Origin: Roseovarius litoreus
Lineage (GTDB): Bacteria; Pseudomonadota; Alphaproteobacteria; Rhodobacterales; Rhodobacteraceae
Direction: 5' to 3'
NCBI RefSeq assembly: GCF_900142765.1
Contig: NZ_FRCB01000003.1
Coordinates: 1 to 64,000 of the forward strand
Length of the DNA: 64,000 bases
Position numbers and translations under genes: made by a program. Position 1 is the stretch's first letter; each line of letters starts with the position of its first letter. A model generated the notes under the pieces. The model did not search any database. It was given only the letters and a program-made list of their open reading frames with translations, and was not told the DNA's origin. This document shows, piece by piece, positions 1 to 7,749 of this stretch.

Positions 1-23
1 GAGAGTAGGTCACCGCCAAACCT
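1..23 (+). rRNA. rrf: 5S rRNA, 3' end (partial)
   Basis: The first bases match the conserved 3' part of alphaproteobacterial 5S rRNA (GAGAGTAGGTCACCGCC). The gene begins before the window, and the exact 3' end is estimated. A tRNA-fMet-like sequence and a terminator follow, as in the usual 16S-Ile-Ala-23S-5S-fMet order of this family. Confidence 0.75.
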
Positions 24-59
24 AGAAAAATCCTCAATCTCTAAACAAACACTCACAAC

Positions 60-95
60 CGCGGGATGGAGCAGTCCGGTAGCTCGTCAGGCTCA
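60..95 (+). pseudogene. truncated initiator tRNA (5' half of tRNA-fMet)
   Basis: The 36 bases follow an initiator tRNA from the unpaired first base through the acceptor 5' strand, the D arm (GAGC...GCTC) and the 5' anticodon stem and loop up to CTCA. The match then stops inside the anticodon. The expected rest of the anticodon, the 3' stem, the T arm and CCA are absent, so no cloverleaf can form. It sits in the normal fMet position at the end of an rRNA operon. A recombination or deletion breakpoint is the likely cause; a sequencing or assembly error is possible. Confidence 0.7.
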
Positions 96-126
96 CCTTA
101 GGTTGGTAAAGTTGCAGACTAAAATT

Positions 127-161
127 AAACCGCTTCGGCCCTGGGTCGCGGCGGTTTTTTT
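127..161 (+). terminator. rho-independent terminator of the rRNA operon
   Basis: AAACCGC (127-133) pairs with GCGGTTT (151-157), and the 3' arm runs into a T-tract of seven. It lies just after the broken tRNA-fMet and before the leftward rpiR-type gene. Confidence 0.75.
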
Positions 162-210
162 ATGCGCGCGTCTGTCATGGAGTGCGGGACGATTGCCACC
201 TGTCCGAAGT

Positions 211-1065
211 TCAGGTGAACTTGCGGAAAAGTTTTGTCTGGTCGAACATGGCTTCAAGATCGTCCGTTCTCCCTTTCACGGTCGTCCACATCATTTCCTG
301 AAGGGCGGCGATCGTGCATTCGATCAGCATCAGCAAGGGCAGGCAGGAATCCCAAGCCGATGGCACGACGATCCGGCCCGAAAAGGTATTGCTGGCGATC
401 CGATGGATCGGCGAGCGCCATTGATCGGTAAAGAGCACGATCTGAGCGTTCTTGCTCTCGCACATCTGGGCCATCTGCAGCGTGGTGTTCTCGTAGCGGC
501 GGACATCGAACACGATCACCACGTCGCCCTGTTTGACATCCAGAAGGTCCTGCGGCCAGGCGCCACTGTTCGAGACCAGACGCACGTTCGGCCGTATCAT
601 CTGCAGATGCAGATACAGATAATTGGCCAGCGCCGAGGTGATCCGCCCGCCCGCTATGTAGACCGTTCGTTCGGGCGTGCTGAGGAGTTGGCACAGCTGA
701 TCGAAATCTTCGGGATTTACATCGTCGAGGCTGCGCTGCTGGTTGTCGAGCGCCTGCCGGGAATAGCGGTTGAGGATATGTTCATCCGGCAATTCGTGTT
801 TCCAGACACTGCGCTTGGCAATGGGATCGGAAATCATTTCCTTCAATTCGCTGCGCAGGGCTGCCTGAAACTGGGGAAAGCCTTCGAAGCCGGTTTTCTG
901 CAACATGCGCGTGACCGTCGTGGTCGACACCGAGGCCGCGTCGGCGAGATCGGTGATGCTGCTCAGTCCGACGATCGGGTAATCGTCGAGCAGGGTATTC
1001 ACCAACTGCCGCTCGGACGGCGTCATGGCATCGCGGTGTTCAAGAAGTCTGTCGGATACGGTCAT
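211..1065 (-). CDS. RpiR/MurR-family transcriptional regulator
   Basis: A 284-residue protein with the two-part RpiR architecture: an N-terminal helix-turn-helix (about residues 15-75, with SVSTTTVTRMLQKTGF as the recognition region) and a C-terminal SIS domain (about 110-265) of the kind that binds phosphosugars or other small effectors. Length is normal for the family. It is divergent from the operon starting near 1183 and probably controls it. An inverted repeat lies just upstream of its own start. The effector cannot be told from sequence; RpiR proteins also regulate non-sugar catabolic operons. Confidence 0.88.
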   Translation of the reverse strand: MTVSDRLLEHRDAMTPSERQLVNTLLDDYPIVGLSSITDLADAASVSTTTVTRMLQKTGFEGFPQFQAALRSELKEMISDPIAKRSVWKHELPDEHILNRYSRQALDNQQRSLDDVNPEDFDQLCQLLSTPERTVYIAGGRITSALANYLYLHLQMIRPNVRLVSNSGAWPQDLLDVKQGDVVIVFDVRRYENTTLQMAQMCESKNAQIVLFTDQWRSPIHRIASNTFSGRIVVPSAWDSCLPLLMLIECTIAALQEMMWTTVKGRTDDLEAMFDQTKLFRKFT

Positions 1066-1073
1066 GGCCCAAG

Positions 1074-1093
1074 TTTCTGCATTTTTCCAGAAA
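1074..1093. promoter_or_regulatory. inverted repeat, candidate RpiR operator
   Basis: TTTCTG (1074-1079) and CAGAAA (1088-1093) form a perfect 6-8-6 inverted repeat, 9 bases upstream of the rpiR-type start codon in the divergent intergenic region. Dyads of this size in that position are typical of autoregulating RpiR proteins. Binding is inferred. Confidence 0.4.
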
Positions 1094-1146
1094 TGTCAAA
1101 AAAATCATCGCTCGAGCGCGCCTGAAAAAATCGTGACGGAAAAAAA

Positions 1147-1175
1147 TTGACAGGCCGAATGGTTTCGCAAATTAT
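1147..1175 (+). promoter_or_regulatory. sigma70-type promoter of the amidohydrolase-TRAP operon
   Basis: A perfect -35 box TTGACA (1147-1152), a 17-bp spacer and a 4/6-match -10 box AATTAT (1170-1175) place transcription start at about 1182-1183. That coincides with the ATG at 1183, so the first gene may be leaderless or nearly so. Upstream in-frame starts (TTG 1147, ATG 1159) would lie inside the promoter. Confidence 0.6.
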
Positions 1176-1182
1176 TTTCCAC

Positions 1183-1977
1183 ATGGAATCGCTTCAGATC
1201 GATCAGGCCGGACAGGTGACGGATTTTGGCGAGGCTGTGCATGTCACGCCTGCGGCGCAAGAGCCGTATGCGATTGTGGTGTGCGAACATGCGTCGAACC
1301 GTGTTCCCGAGCCGCTCGAGGGGCTTGGCCTTGAACGCGATGTCTTGATCAGTCATGTCGCCTGGGATCCGGGGGCTTTGGGCGTGGCGCGGCATGTTGC
1401 GCAGCACTTGGGCGCCGTGCTGGTGAGTGGCGCGATCTCGCGGCTGGTCTATGATTGCAACCGTCCGCCCGAGGCCGCCAGTGCGATCCCGGAAACAAGC
1501 GAAATCTATGACATTCCCGGCAATCAGGGCTTGTCGGCCGAGGCGCGCGCGGCGCGGATCGCCAATGTCTACGCGCCGTTTTCGAACGCCCTGACAAGCG
1601 AGCTGCGCAAATATGCCGGCACGCTTGAGTTGCTGGTGACGGTCCACAGTTTCACACAGGTCTTTCATGGCCAGCCGCGCCACGTCGAATTGGGCCTTTT
1701 GCACGGGCGGGACGTGGAGTTTTGCCATGCGATGATGGCTCATCTGCCCACCCCTCCGCGCTATGACACACGGATCAACGAGCCATATTCCGCAGCGGAT
1801 GGTGTGGCGCATACACTCGATCTGCACGGCTGCGACAACGGGCTATGGAATGTGATGATCGAGATCCGCAACGATCTTATCCGCACTGCCGATCAGCAGG
1901 CCAAGATGGCCGCCTATCTTGTGGAGTGGATCACCGCCACGCTGCAAGACCTTCGCCAGACAGGGAGCGCGTCTTGA
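1183..1977 (+). CDS. N-formylglutamate amidohydrolase-family enzyme
   Basis: The 264-residue protein has the N-formylglutamate amidohydrolase (FGase) signatures: VCEHASNRVP near the N-terminus, then SRLVYDCNRP, and VHSFTQVFHG in the middle. Known members are metal-dependent and hydrolyse an amide on glutamate. There is no histidine-degradation gene nearby. Instead it leads an operon with a TRAP transporter, a glutamine-synthetase-like ligase and two dehydrogenases, so it may release glutamate from a gamma-glutamyl intermediate (inference). Start ATG 1183 was chosen because a promoter occupies the upstream in-frame starts; ATG 1159 is the alternative. It ends in a 4-nt overlap with the next gene. 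Confidence 0.82.
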   Translation: MESLQIDQAGQVTDFGEAVHVTPAAQEPYAIVVCEHASNRVPEPLEGLGLERDVLISHVAWDPGALGVARHVAQHLGAVLVSGAISRLVYDCNRPPEAASAIPETSEIYDIPGNQGLSAEARAARIANVYAPFSNALTSELRKYAGTLELLVTVHSFTQVFHGQPRHVELGLLHGRDVEFCHAMMAHLPTPPRYDTRINEPYSAADGVAHTLDLHGCDNGLWNVMIEIRNDLIRTADQQAKMAAYLVEWITATLQDLRQTGSAS

Positions 1978-2555
1978 GGGTGTTGCTTGGTTTTGCCCGC
2001 GCGGTTGATGGCATGAACCGGCGCATCGGTCTTGTGGTGATGTATGGCATCTTCGTGCTGATGGCGATCCTGTTGTGGTCCTCGATCTCGAAGACGTTTT
2101 TCCTGCCGACGATCTGGACGCTGGAAATGGCGCAGTTCGCCATGGTGGCTTATTACATGCTGGGTGGTCCCTATGCGATGCTGACCGGGGCGAATGTGCG
2201 CATGGATCTGTTCTATGGCAACTGGTCGCTCAGGCGAAAAGCGACGATTGATGTCATTACCGTTCTGTTCCTGCTCTTTTACCTGGGCGTCCTGCTCTAT
2301 GGCGCGCTTGGATCGACGGCCTATTCGCTTGGCTATTGGGGAGATGCGCCGATCGCGTTCTTCACCGGCCTTATCACCGGCGCGGAAGAGGTCGGGCGGC
2401 TCGAACAATCGTCGACCGCATGGCGCCCCGTGATCTGGCCCATCAAGGTGATCATGATCTGCGGTCTGTTCCTGATGCTGCTGCAAGCCCTGTCCGAGAT
2501 GGTCAAGGATATCGCGCGCGCCTTGGGACAGGACCTTCCGGAGCCGAAAACATGA
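1974..2555 (+). CDS. dctQ: TRAP transporter small permease (DctQ)
   Basis: A 193-residue membrane protein with four hydrophobic segments, the expected topology of the DctQ small subunit, which pairs with DctM in a sodium-driven TRAP importer. I start it at TTG 1974, which overlaps the upstream stop as TTGA, has CAGGGAG at a good distance, and gives a short cytoplasmic lead before the first helix. An ATG further in (MNRRIG) is possible. It overlaps dctM by 4 nt, implying translational coupling. Confidence 0.85.
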   Translation: MRVLLGFARAVDGMNRRIGLVVMYGIFVLMAILLWSSISKTFFLPTIWTLEMAQFAMVAYYMLGGPYAMLTGANVRMDLFYGNWSLRRKATIDVITVLFLLFYLGVLLYGALGSTAYSLGYWGDAPIAFFTGLITGAEEVGRLEQSSTAWRPVIWPIKVIMICGLFLMLLQALSEMVKDIARALGQDLPEPKT

Positions 2556-3871
2556 GCCAGGAACACATAGCGCTTTTCATGTTCGCCTCCATGATGCTGA
2601 TGCTCTTCACCGGGCAACGCGTCTTCGGAGCCATTGGCGCCATCGCGGCCATCGCGGCGCTCGCGCTATGGGGAACCGGAGGGCAGGACATCCCGTTTTC
2701 GGCGGCGATGAAGCTGATGAAATGGTATCCGCTGTTGACGCTGCCGATGTTCATTTTCATGGGTTATGTGCTGTCGGAAAGCCGATTGGCGGATGATCTG
2801 TACCGGATGTTTCATGTCTGGTTCGGGAATATCAGTGGCGGGCTGGCGATAGGTACGATTGGGCTGATGGTGCTGATTTCGGCGATGAACGGCCTGTCGG
2901 TGGCAGGTATGGCGATCGGGGCCACCATCGCGCTGCCGGAACTTCTCAAGCGCGGCTATGACAAGAAGATGGTCACCGGTGTCATTCAGGCGGGATCGTC
3001 TCTTGGGATCCTGGTGCCGCCTTCGGTGGTGCTGGTGCTATATGCGATGATCGCGCGTCAGCCTGTCGGGCAGTTGTGGCTTGCGGGCATCCTGCCGGGT
3101 CTGATGATGGCGGCCTTGTTCATCCTCTATATCTGGCTGCGTTGTCGGGTGAACCCCGCACTTGGGCCGGTTGCCGATGATCTGGACGGTGTCAGCCGGG
3201 CCGAGAAGATCAGGCTGCTTGGGGCAGGGGTTCTGCCGCTGCTGATCTTCGCATCGATGATGGTGCCATTCGTCAACGGGTGGACCTCGCTTGTGGAAAG
3301 CTCGGCGATTGGCGCGCTTGCTGCACTTGCGGCTTCCATCGTGAAGCGGCGGATGACCTGGCAGATATTTCACATCTGCACGAAACAGACGCTGGCCATT
3401 TCATGCATGTTCATGTGGATCATTCTGGCGGCCCTCGGCTTTGGCGCAGTGTTCGACGGGCTTGGCGCGGTGAGGTCGATCGACGCTTTGTTTACCGAGC
3501 AGCTGGGGCTTAACCCTTGGGTCATTCTGATCCTGATGCAGCTGTCGTTCATCGTGATGGGCACGTTCCTGGATGACACGGCCATGCTTGTGATCGTCGC
3601 CCCGCTTTATGTGCCTCTGGTGGGCGAATTGGGTTTCGATCTGATCTGGTATGGCGTCCTTTATACGATCACTACGCAAATCGCCTATATGACGCCGCCA
3701 TTCGGCTATAACCTGTTTCTGATGAAGGCGATGGCGCCGCCGGAAATCGGGTTGAGGGATATCTACACATCCATTGTCCCTTTCGTGGGGCTGATGATCC
3801 TGTCTTTGGCGATCATCATGATGTTCCCGCAGATCGCATTGTGGCTGCCGGAATATGTTTACGGAAAATAA
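2552..3871 (+). CDS. dctM: TRAP transporter large permease (DctM)
   Basis: A 439-residue, very hydrophobic protein with about a dozen membrane segments, matching the DctM family in length and in motifs such as AGSSLGILVPPSVVLVLYA and the C-terminal MTPPFGYNLF stretch. It forms the translocation channel of the TRAP importer with the preceding DctQ. The ATG at 2552 overlaps the dctQ stop (ATGA). The nearby binding-protein gene and catabolic genes suggest a dedicated substrate rather than a general C4-dicarboxylate carrier. Confidence 0.92.
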   Translation: MSQEHIALFMFASMMLMLFTGQRVFGAIGAIAAIAALALWGTGGQDIPFSAAMKLMKWYPLLTLPMFIFMGYVLSESRLADDLYRMFHVWFGNISGGLAIGTIGLMVLISAMNGLSVAGMAIGATIALPELLKRGYDKKMVTGVIQAGSSLGILVPPSVVLVLYAMIARQPVGQLWLAGILPGLMMAALFILYIWLRCRVNPALGPVADDLDGVSRAEKIRLLGAGVLPLLIFASMMVPFVNGWTSLVESSAIGALAALAASIVKRRMTWQIFHICTKQTLAISCMFMWIILAALGFGAVFDGLGAVRSIDALFTEQLGLNPWVILILMQLSFIVMGTFLDDTAMLVIVAPLYVPLVGELGFDLIWYGVLYTITTQIAYMTPPFGYNLFLMKAMAPPEIGLRDIYTSIVPFVGLMILSLAIIMMFPQIALWLPEYVYGK

Positions 3872-3918
3872 CAAGAAGGCCGAAAGGCACGCAAAACCAG
3901 CACCTTATGGAGGTTGAT

Positions 3919-4959
3919 ATGACGAATACCACAAGACGGAAGTTTCTCTCGACGGCGGCTGTCGGTGCGGCGGCGGCGCCGCTTGCGGCGCCTGCGCTGG
4001 CCCAAAGCACGATCACCTGGCGGATGCAGACCTATGCCGGTCCGGCACTGGCGGCCCATGTGATCGACCCGGCGATCGAGATGTTCAACAAGATCGCCGG
4101 CGACCGGATGCAGATCGAACTTTTCTATGCAGATCAATTGGTTCCGACCGGAGAATTGTTCCGGGCCATGCAGCGCGGCACGATCGATGCGGTGCAGTCC
4201 GATGATGACTCGATGGCGTCGCCGACGGATGTGACCGTTTTCGGAGGGTATTTCCCCTTTGCGTCGCGCTATTCGCTGGATGTTCCGGTGCTGTTCAATC
4301 AGTACGGATTGAACGAAATCTGGGATGAACAGTACAGCGCCGTGGGGGTCAAGCACATCTCGGCGGGTGCATGGGATCCGTGCCATTTCGCGACCAAGGA
4401 TCCGATCCGCAGCCTCGAGGACCTCAAGGGCAAGCGTGTCTTCACCTTCCCGACCGCGGGCCGCTTCCTGAGCCAGTTCGGCGTCGTGCCGGTGACCCTT
4501 CCGTGGGAAGATATCGAGGTTGCCGTGCAGACCGGCGAGCTGGATGGTATCGCCTGGTCCGGGATCACCGAGTGCTACACTGTCGGTTGGGCGGATGTGA
4601 CCAACTATTTCCTCACGAACAACATCTCGGGGGCATGGGCGGGATCATTCTTTGCCAATATGGATCGCTGGAACGAACTGCCTGAAGACTTGCAGACGTT
4701 GTTCCGGGTCTGCTGTGAGCAGTCGCATTACTATCGTCAGTGGTGGTATTGGGGCGGTGAGGCGAACCTGCGGGTCAATGGAACCAAGATGGAACTGACC
4801 TCGGTTCCGGACGAGGAATGGGCACAGGTCGAGAACGCGGCTGTCGCCTTCTGGGATGAAGTGGCCGCCGAAGGCGAGGTGCAGGCGAAGGTCGTCGAGA
4901 TCCTGCGCAAGTACAATGCCGACATGCAAAAGGCCGGGCGCCCCTATCGCTACGGATAA
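3919..4959 (+). CDS. dctP: TRAP transporter solute-binding protein (DctP family)
   Basis: A 346-residue periplasmic binding protein. The N-terminus has a twin-arginine signal (TTRRKFLS, then an Ala-rich stretch to PALAQS), so export is probably by Tat. The mature part has the DctP core, including LKGKRVFTFPTAGRFLSQFG, where DctP proteins usually carry the arginine that holds a ligand carboxylate. Start ATG 3919 sits 6 bases after a perfect GGAGG. A strong hairpin without a T-tract follows. Substrate unknown; the operon suggests an amine- or glutamyl-linked compound with an acidic group. Confidence 0.9.
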   Translation: MTNTTRRKFLSTAAVGAAAAPLAAPALAQSTITWRMQTYAGPALAAHVIDPAIEMFNKIAGDRMQIELFYADQLVPTGELFRAMQRGTIDAVQSDDDSMASPTDVTVFGGYFPFASRYSLDVPVLFNQYGLNEIWDEQYSAVGVKHISAGAWDPCHFATKDPIRSLEDLKGKRVFTFPTAGRFLSQFGVVPVTLPWEDIEVAVQTGELDGIAWSGITECYTVGWADVTNYFLTNNISGAWAGSFFANMDRWNELPEDLQTLFRVCCEQSHYYRQWWYWGGEANLRVNGTKMELTSVPDEEWAQVENAAVAFWDEVAAEGEVQAKVVEILRKYNADMQKAGRPYRYG

Positions 4960-4975
4960 CCCATGGCTCAATTTA

Positions 4976-5002
4976 GCGGGTGGGGTATTGCACCCCGCCC
5001 GC
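4976..5002 (+). promoter_or_regulatory. intercistronic hairpin after dctP
   Basis: GCGGGTGGGGT (4976-4986) and ACCCCGCCCGC (4992-5002) form an 11-bp stem with one G-U pair and a 5-base loop. There is no T-tract, so it is more likely an mRNA stabiliser or partial attenuator than a terminator. It separates the binding-protein gene from the ligase gene. Confidence 0.6.
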
Positions 5003-5023
5003 ACCTATAGCATCGAACAGATC

Positions 5024-6373
5024 ATGACATTCGAAGACCTCAAGACCGAAATCGCCGCAGCCCGTATCGATACGGTGCTGGTTTGCATGGTCGACATGCA
5101 GGGCCGTTTGCTTGGCAAACGCTTTCACGCCGAAGCCTTTCTGGAAATCGCCGAGCACGAGACCCATTGCTGCAATTACCTGTTGGCCACCGATCTGGCG
5201 ATGTCCACGCCCGAAGGCTTTGCCGCGACCAGCTGGCAGAGCGGCTATGGCGATTATGTGATGAAGCCCGACCTGAGCACGCTGCGCCCTGTTCCCTGGC
5301 TTGAAGGAACGGCCATGTGCCTGTGTGATGTGCTGGATCATCACACCCATGAGCCGGTGCCGCATTCCCCGCGCGAGATGCTCAAGCGGCAGGTGGCGCG
5401 CGCCAAGGCGATGGGCTTTGACGCGATCATGGCGACGGAGCTCGAGTTTTTCCTGTTTCAGGGAACTCATGACGAGATCGCGCGCAATGGATTTCACCTT
5501 AGCCCGATCTCGAATTACAACGAGGATTACCACATCTTCCAGACCACCAAGGAAGAGCCGATCATGCGCCCGATCCGCAACCATCTGCGGGCCATGGGCA
5601 TTCCGGTGGAAGGATCGAAAGGCGAGGCCGAGGCCGGTCAGGAAGAGCTGAACATCAAATATGCCGATGCTCTGGCGACCGCCGATCACCACACCATCGC
5701 CAAGCACGGGATCAAGGAAATCGCGCATCTGAACGGGGCGGCTGCGTCGTTTCTGGCGAAATGGCATCATCAGCGCGTGGGCAGCGCCGCGCATGTACAC
5801 CAGTCGCTCTGGACGGCAGAGGGCAATGCCTTTTTCGATGCGGACCGTCCATTGGCCAAATCCGAAGTGATGGATCACTACATGGCGGGGCTGTTGAAAT
5901 ATGCCGCTGACTACACGTATTTCATGGCGCCCTACTTCAACAGCTACAAGCGCTTTGCCAAGGGCACCTTTGCTCCTACGCAAATCGTCTGGTCGGTGGA
6001 CAACCGCACGGCGGCGTTCCGTCTGTGCGGTGACGGCACCAAGGCGGTGCGCATCGAATGCCGGGTGCCGGGGGCGGATATGAACCCCTATCTGGCGCAG
6101 GCCGCGATGCTGGCGGCGGGGCTCAAGGGCATCGAGGAGAAGCTGCCACTGCCCGAGCCGTTCAAGGGCGATGCCTATACTGATGGTGTGGCGAGCTATA
6201 TTCCCGGGACGCTGCGCGATGCCTGCGAGGCCCTGACCGGGTCCGAGATGCTGCGCGAGGCCTTCGGGTCGGAGGTGGTCACGCATTACGCGCGCGCCGC
6301 CACATTGGAAATCGAAGATTTCAACCGCGTGGTCACTGACTACGAAATCGCCAGAGGGCTGGAAAAAGCATGA
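5024..6373 (+). CDS. glutamine synthetase-like gamma-glutamyl ligase
   Basis: A 449-residue member of the glutamine synthetase superfamily. It has the metal-binding ExE (E139/E141 in TELEFFLF), the GQEELN segment, the HVHQSLW segment and the C-terminal ECRVPGADMNPYLAQAAMLAAG block. Its setting is not that of housekeeping GlnA: it follows a TRAP transporter and overlaps an aldehyde dehydrogenase gene, as PuuA, GmaS or IpuC-type enzymes do when they join glutamate to an amine. I infer ATP-dependent gamma-glutamylation of an imported amine or amino alcohol; the acceptor is unknown. Start ATG 5024 follows a strong hairpin. It ends in ATGA overlap with the next gene. Confidence 0.82.
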   Translation: MTFEDLKTEIAAARIDTVLVCMVDMQGRLLGKRFHAEAFLEIAEHETHCCNYLLATDLAMSTPEGFAATSWQSGYGDYVMKPDLSTLRPVPWLEGTAMCLCDVLDHHTHEPVPHSPREMLKRQVARAKAMGFDAIMATELEFFLFQGTHDEIARNGFHLSPISNYNEDYHIFQTTKEEPIMRPIRNHLRAMGIPVEGSKGEAEAGQEELNIKYADALATADHHTIAKHGIKEIAHLNGAAASFLAKWHHQRVGSAAHVHQSLWTAEGNAFFDADRPLAKSEVMDHYMAGLLKYAADYTYFMAPYFNSYKRFAKGTFAPTQIVWSVDNRTAAFRLCGDGTKAVRIECRVPGADMNPYLAQAAMLAAGLKGIEEKLPLPEPFKGDAYTDGVASYIPGTLRDACEALTGSEMLREAFGSEVVTHYARAATLEIEDFNRVVTDYEIARGLEKA

Positions 6374-7749
6374 CCTTGTTGCGCTGTATCTCACCGATCG
6401 ACGGATCGGTTTTTGCTGAACGCGAGACCCTGTCACCGGATGCGGCGCGCAGCGCCATCGACCGTGTGCGCGCCGCACAGGCGCAGTGGGCCGCACGCCC
6501 CCTGCAGGACAGGATCGACCTTGTGATGGCCGGTGTGGCCGCCGTAGGGGCCATGACCGACGAGATCGTGCCGGAACTTGCGCGCATGATGGGCCGCCCT
6601 ATCCGCTATGGAGGGGAATTCGGCGGCTTCAATGAGCGCGCGTCCTATATGGCCGAGATCGCGAAAGACGCGCTGGCCGATATCGCGGTCGGCGAGGATG
6701 CCAGTTTCAAACGCTATATCAAGCGCGTGCCGCATGGCGTGGTGCTGGTGGTGGCGCCGTGGAACTATCCGTATATGACGGCTATCAATACTGTCGCCCC
6801 GGCGCTGATTGCGGGAAACACGGTTGTGCTGAAACACGCGACCCAGACGCTGCTGGTGGGCGAGCGGATGGCACGGGCTTTCCATTCGGCGGGCGTGCCC
6901 GAGGATGTGTTCATGAACGTGTTTCTGGATCACCAGACCACGTCGGGGCTGATTGCGCAGAATTCCTTTGATTTCGTGAACTTCACCGGGTCTGTTGCGG
7001 GCGGTGCAGAGATGGAGCGCGCGGCGGCTGGCACGTTCACCGGGGTGGCCACGGAATTGGGCGGCAAGGACCCCGGTTATGTGATGGAGGATGCCGATCT
7101 GGATGCGGCGGTAGAGACGCTGATCGACGGGGCGATGTTCAATTCGGGGCAATGCTGCTGCGGGATCGAGCGGATCTATGTTCACGAAAGCCTGTATGAT
7201 GCCTTTGTGGAGAAGGCGGTGGGGATCGTGAAGGGCTACAAGCTGGGCAATCCGCTTGACCCCGAGACCACCCTTGGGCCGATGGCCAATATCCGCTTTG
7301 CCGCCGAGGTGCGCGCGCAGATCGCCGAGGCGGTGGCCGATGGCGCAACCGCGCATATCGAGACCTTTGCGGAGGATGATGGCGCGGCGTATCTGACGCC
7401 GCAGATCCTGACCGGTGTCACGCATGAGATGCGGGTGATGCGCGATGAAAGCTTCGGACCTGTCGTGGGGATCATGAAAGTGTCTTCGGATGACGAGGCG
7501 ATCGCGCTGATGAACGACAGCGAATTCGGCCTGACGGCCAGCCTCTGGACCGCTGATGTGGCACGGGCCGAGCGCGTCGGTGACCGGATCGAAACAGGCA
7601 CGGTTTTCATGAACCGAGCCGATTACCTTGACCCGAGCCTGTGCTGGACCGGATGCAAGAACACGGGCCGGGGAGGCGGTTTGTCCGTCATCGGCTATCA
7701 CAATCTGACCCGACCGAAATCCTATCATCTCAAGAAGGTGACGACATGA
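6370..7749 (+). CDS. NAD(P)-dependent aldehyde dehydrogenase
   Basis: A 459-residue ALDH-superfamily enzyme. PWNYP is near residue 131, the general base glutamate is E229 (TELGGKDPGY), and the catalytic cysteine is the middle Cys (C263) in FNSGQCCCGIER. All catalytic elements are present. It overlaps both neighbours by 4 nt (ATGA at each end), so it is co-translated with the ligase and the iron alcohol dehydrogenase. In the proposed pathway it would oxidise a gamma-glutamyl aminoaldehyde to the acid, as PuuC does in the Puu putrescine route. The substrate is inferred. Confidence 0.9.
   Translation: MTLLRCISPIDGSVFAERETLSPDAARSAIDRVRAAQAQWAARPLQDRIDLVMAGVAAVGAMTDEIVPELARMMGRPIRYGGEFGGFNERASYMAEIAKDALADIAVGEDASFKRYIKRVPHGVVLVVAPWNYPYMTAINTVAPALIAGNTVVLKHATQTLLVGERMARAFHSAGVPEDVFMNVFLDHQTTSGLIAQNSFDFVNFTGSVAGGAEMERAAAGTFTGVATELGGKDPGYVMEDADLDAAVETLIDGAMFNSGQCCCGIERIYVHESLYDAFVEKAVGIVKGYKLGNPLDPETTLGPMANIRFAAEVRAQIAEAVADGATAHIETFAEDDGAAYLTPQILTGVTHEMRVMRDESFGPVVGIMKVSSDDEAIALMNDSEFGLTASLWTADVARAERVGDRIETGTVFMNRADYLDPSLCWTGCKNTGRGGGLSVIGYHNLTRPKSYHLKKVTT

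Noticed and set aside
103-1125. 340-residue forward frame antisense to the rpiR-type gene
   Set aside because: It has no domain, overlaps a clear RpiR protein on the other strand, and runs through the terminator and promoter region.
1183-1977. Histidine-utilisation role (hutG) for the N-formylglutamate amidohydrolase-like gene
   Set aside because: No other hut gene is nearby, and the operon partners point to amine or amino-alcohol metabolism. The enzymatic activity itself remains possible.
4973-6496. 507-residue reverse frame opposite the ligase gene
   Set aside because: A GC-rich codon-bias shadow: composition is rich in Arg and His, no motif is visible, and the forward strand encodes a complete glutamine-synthetase-like enzyme.
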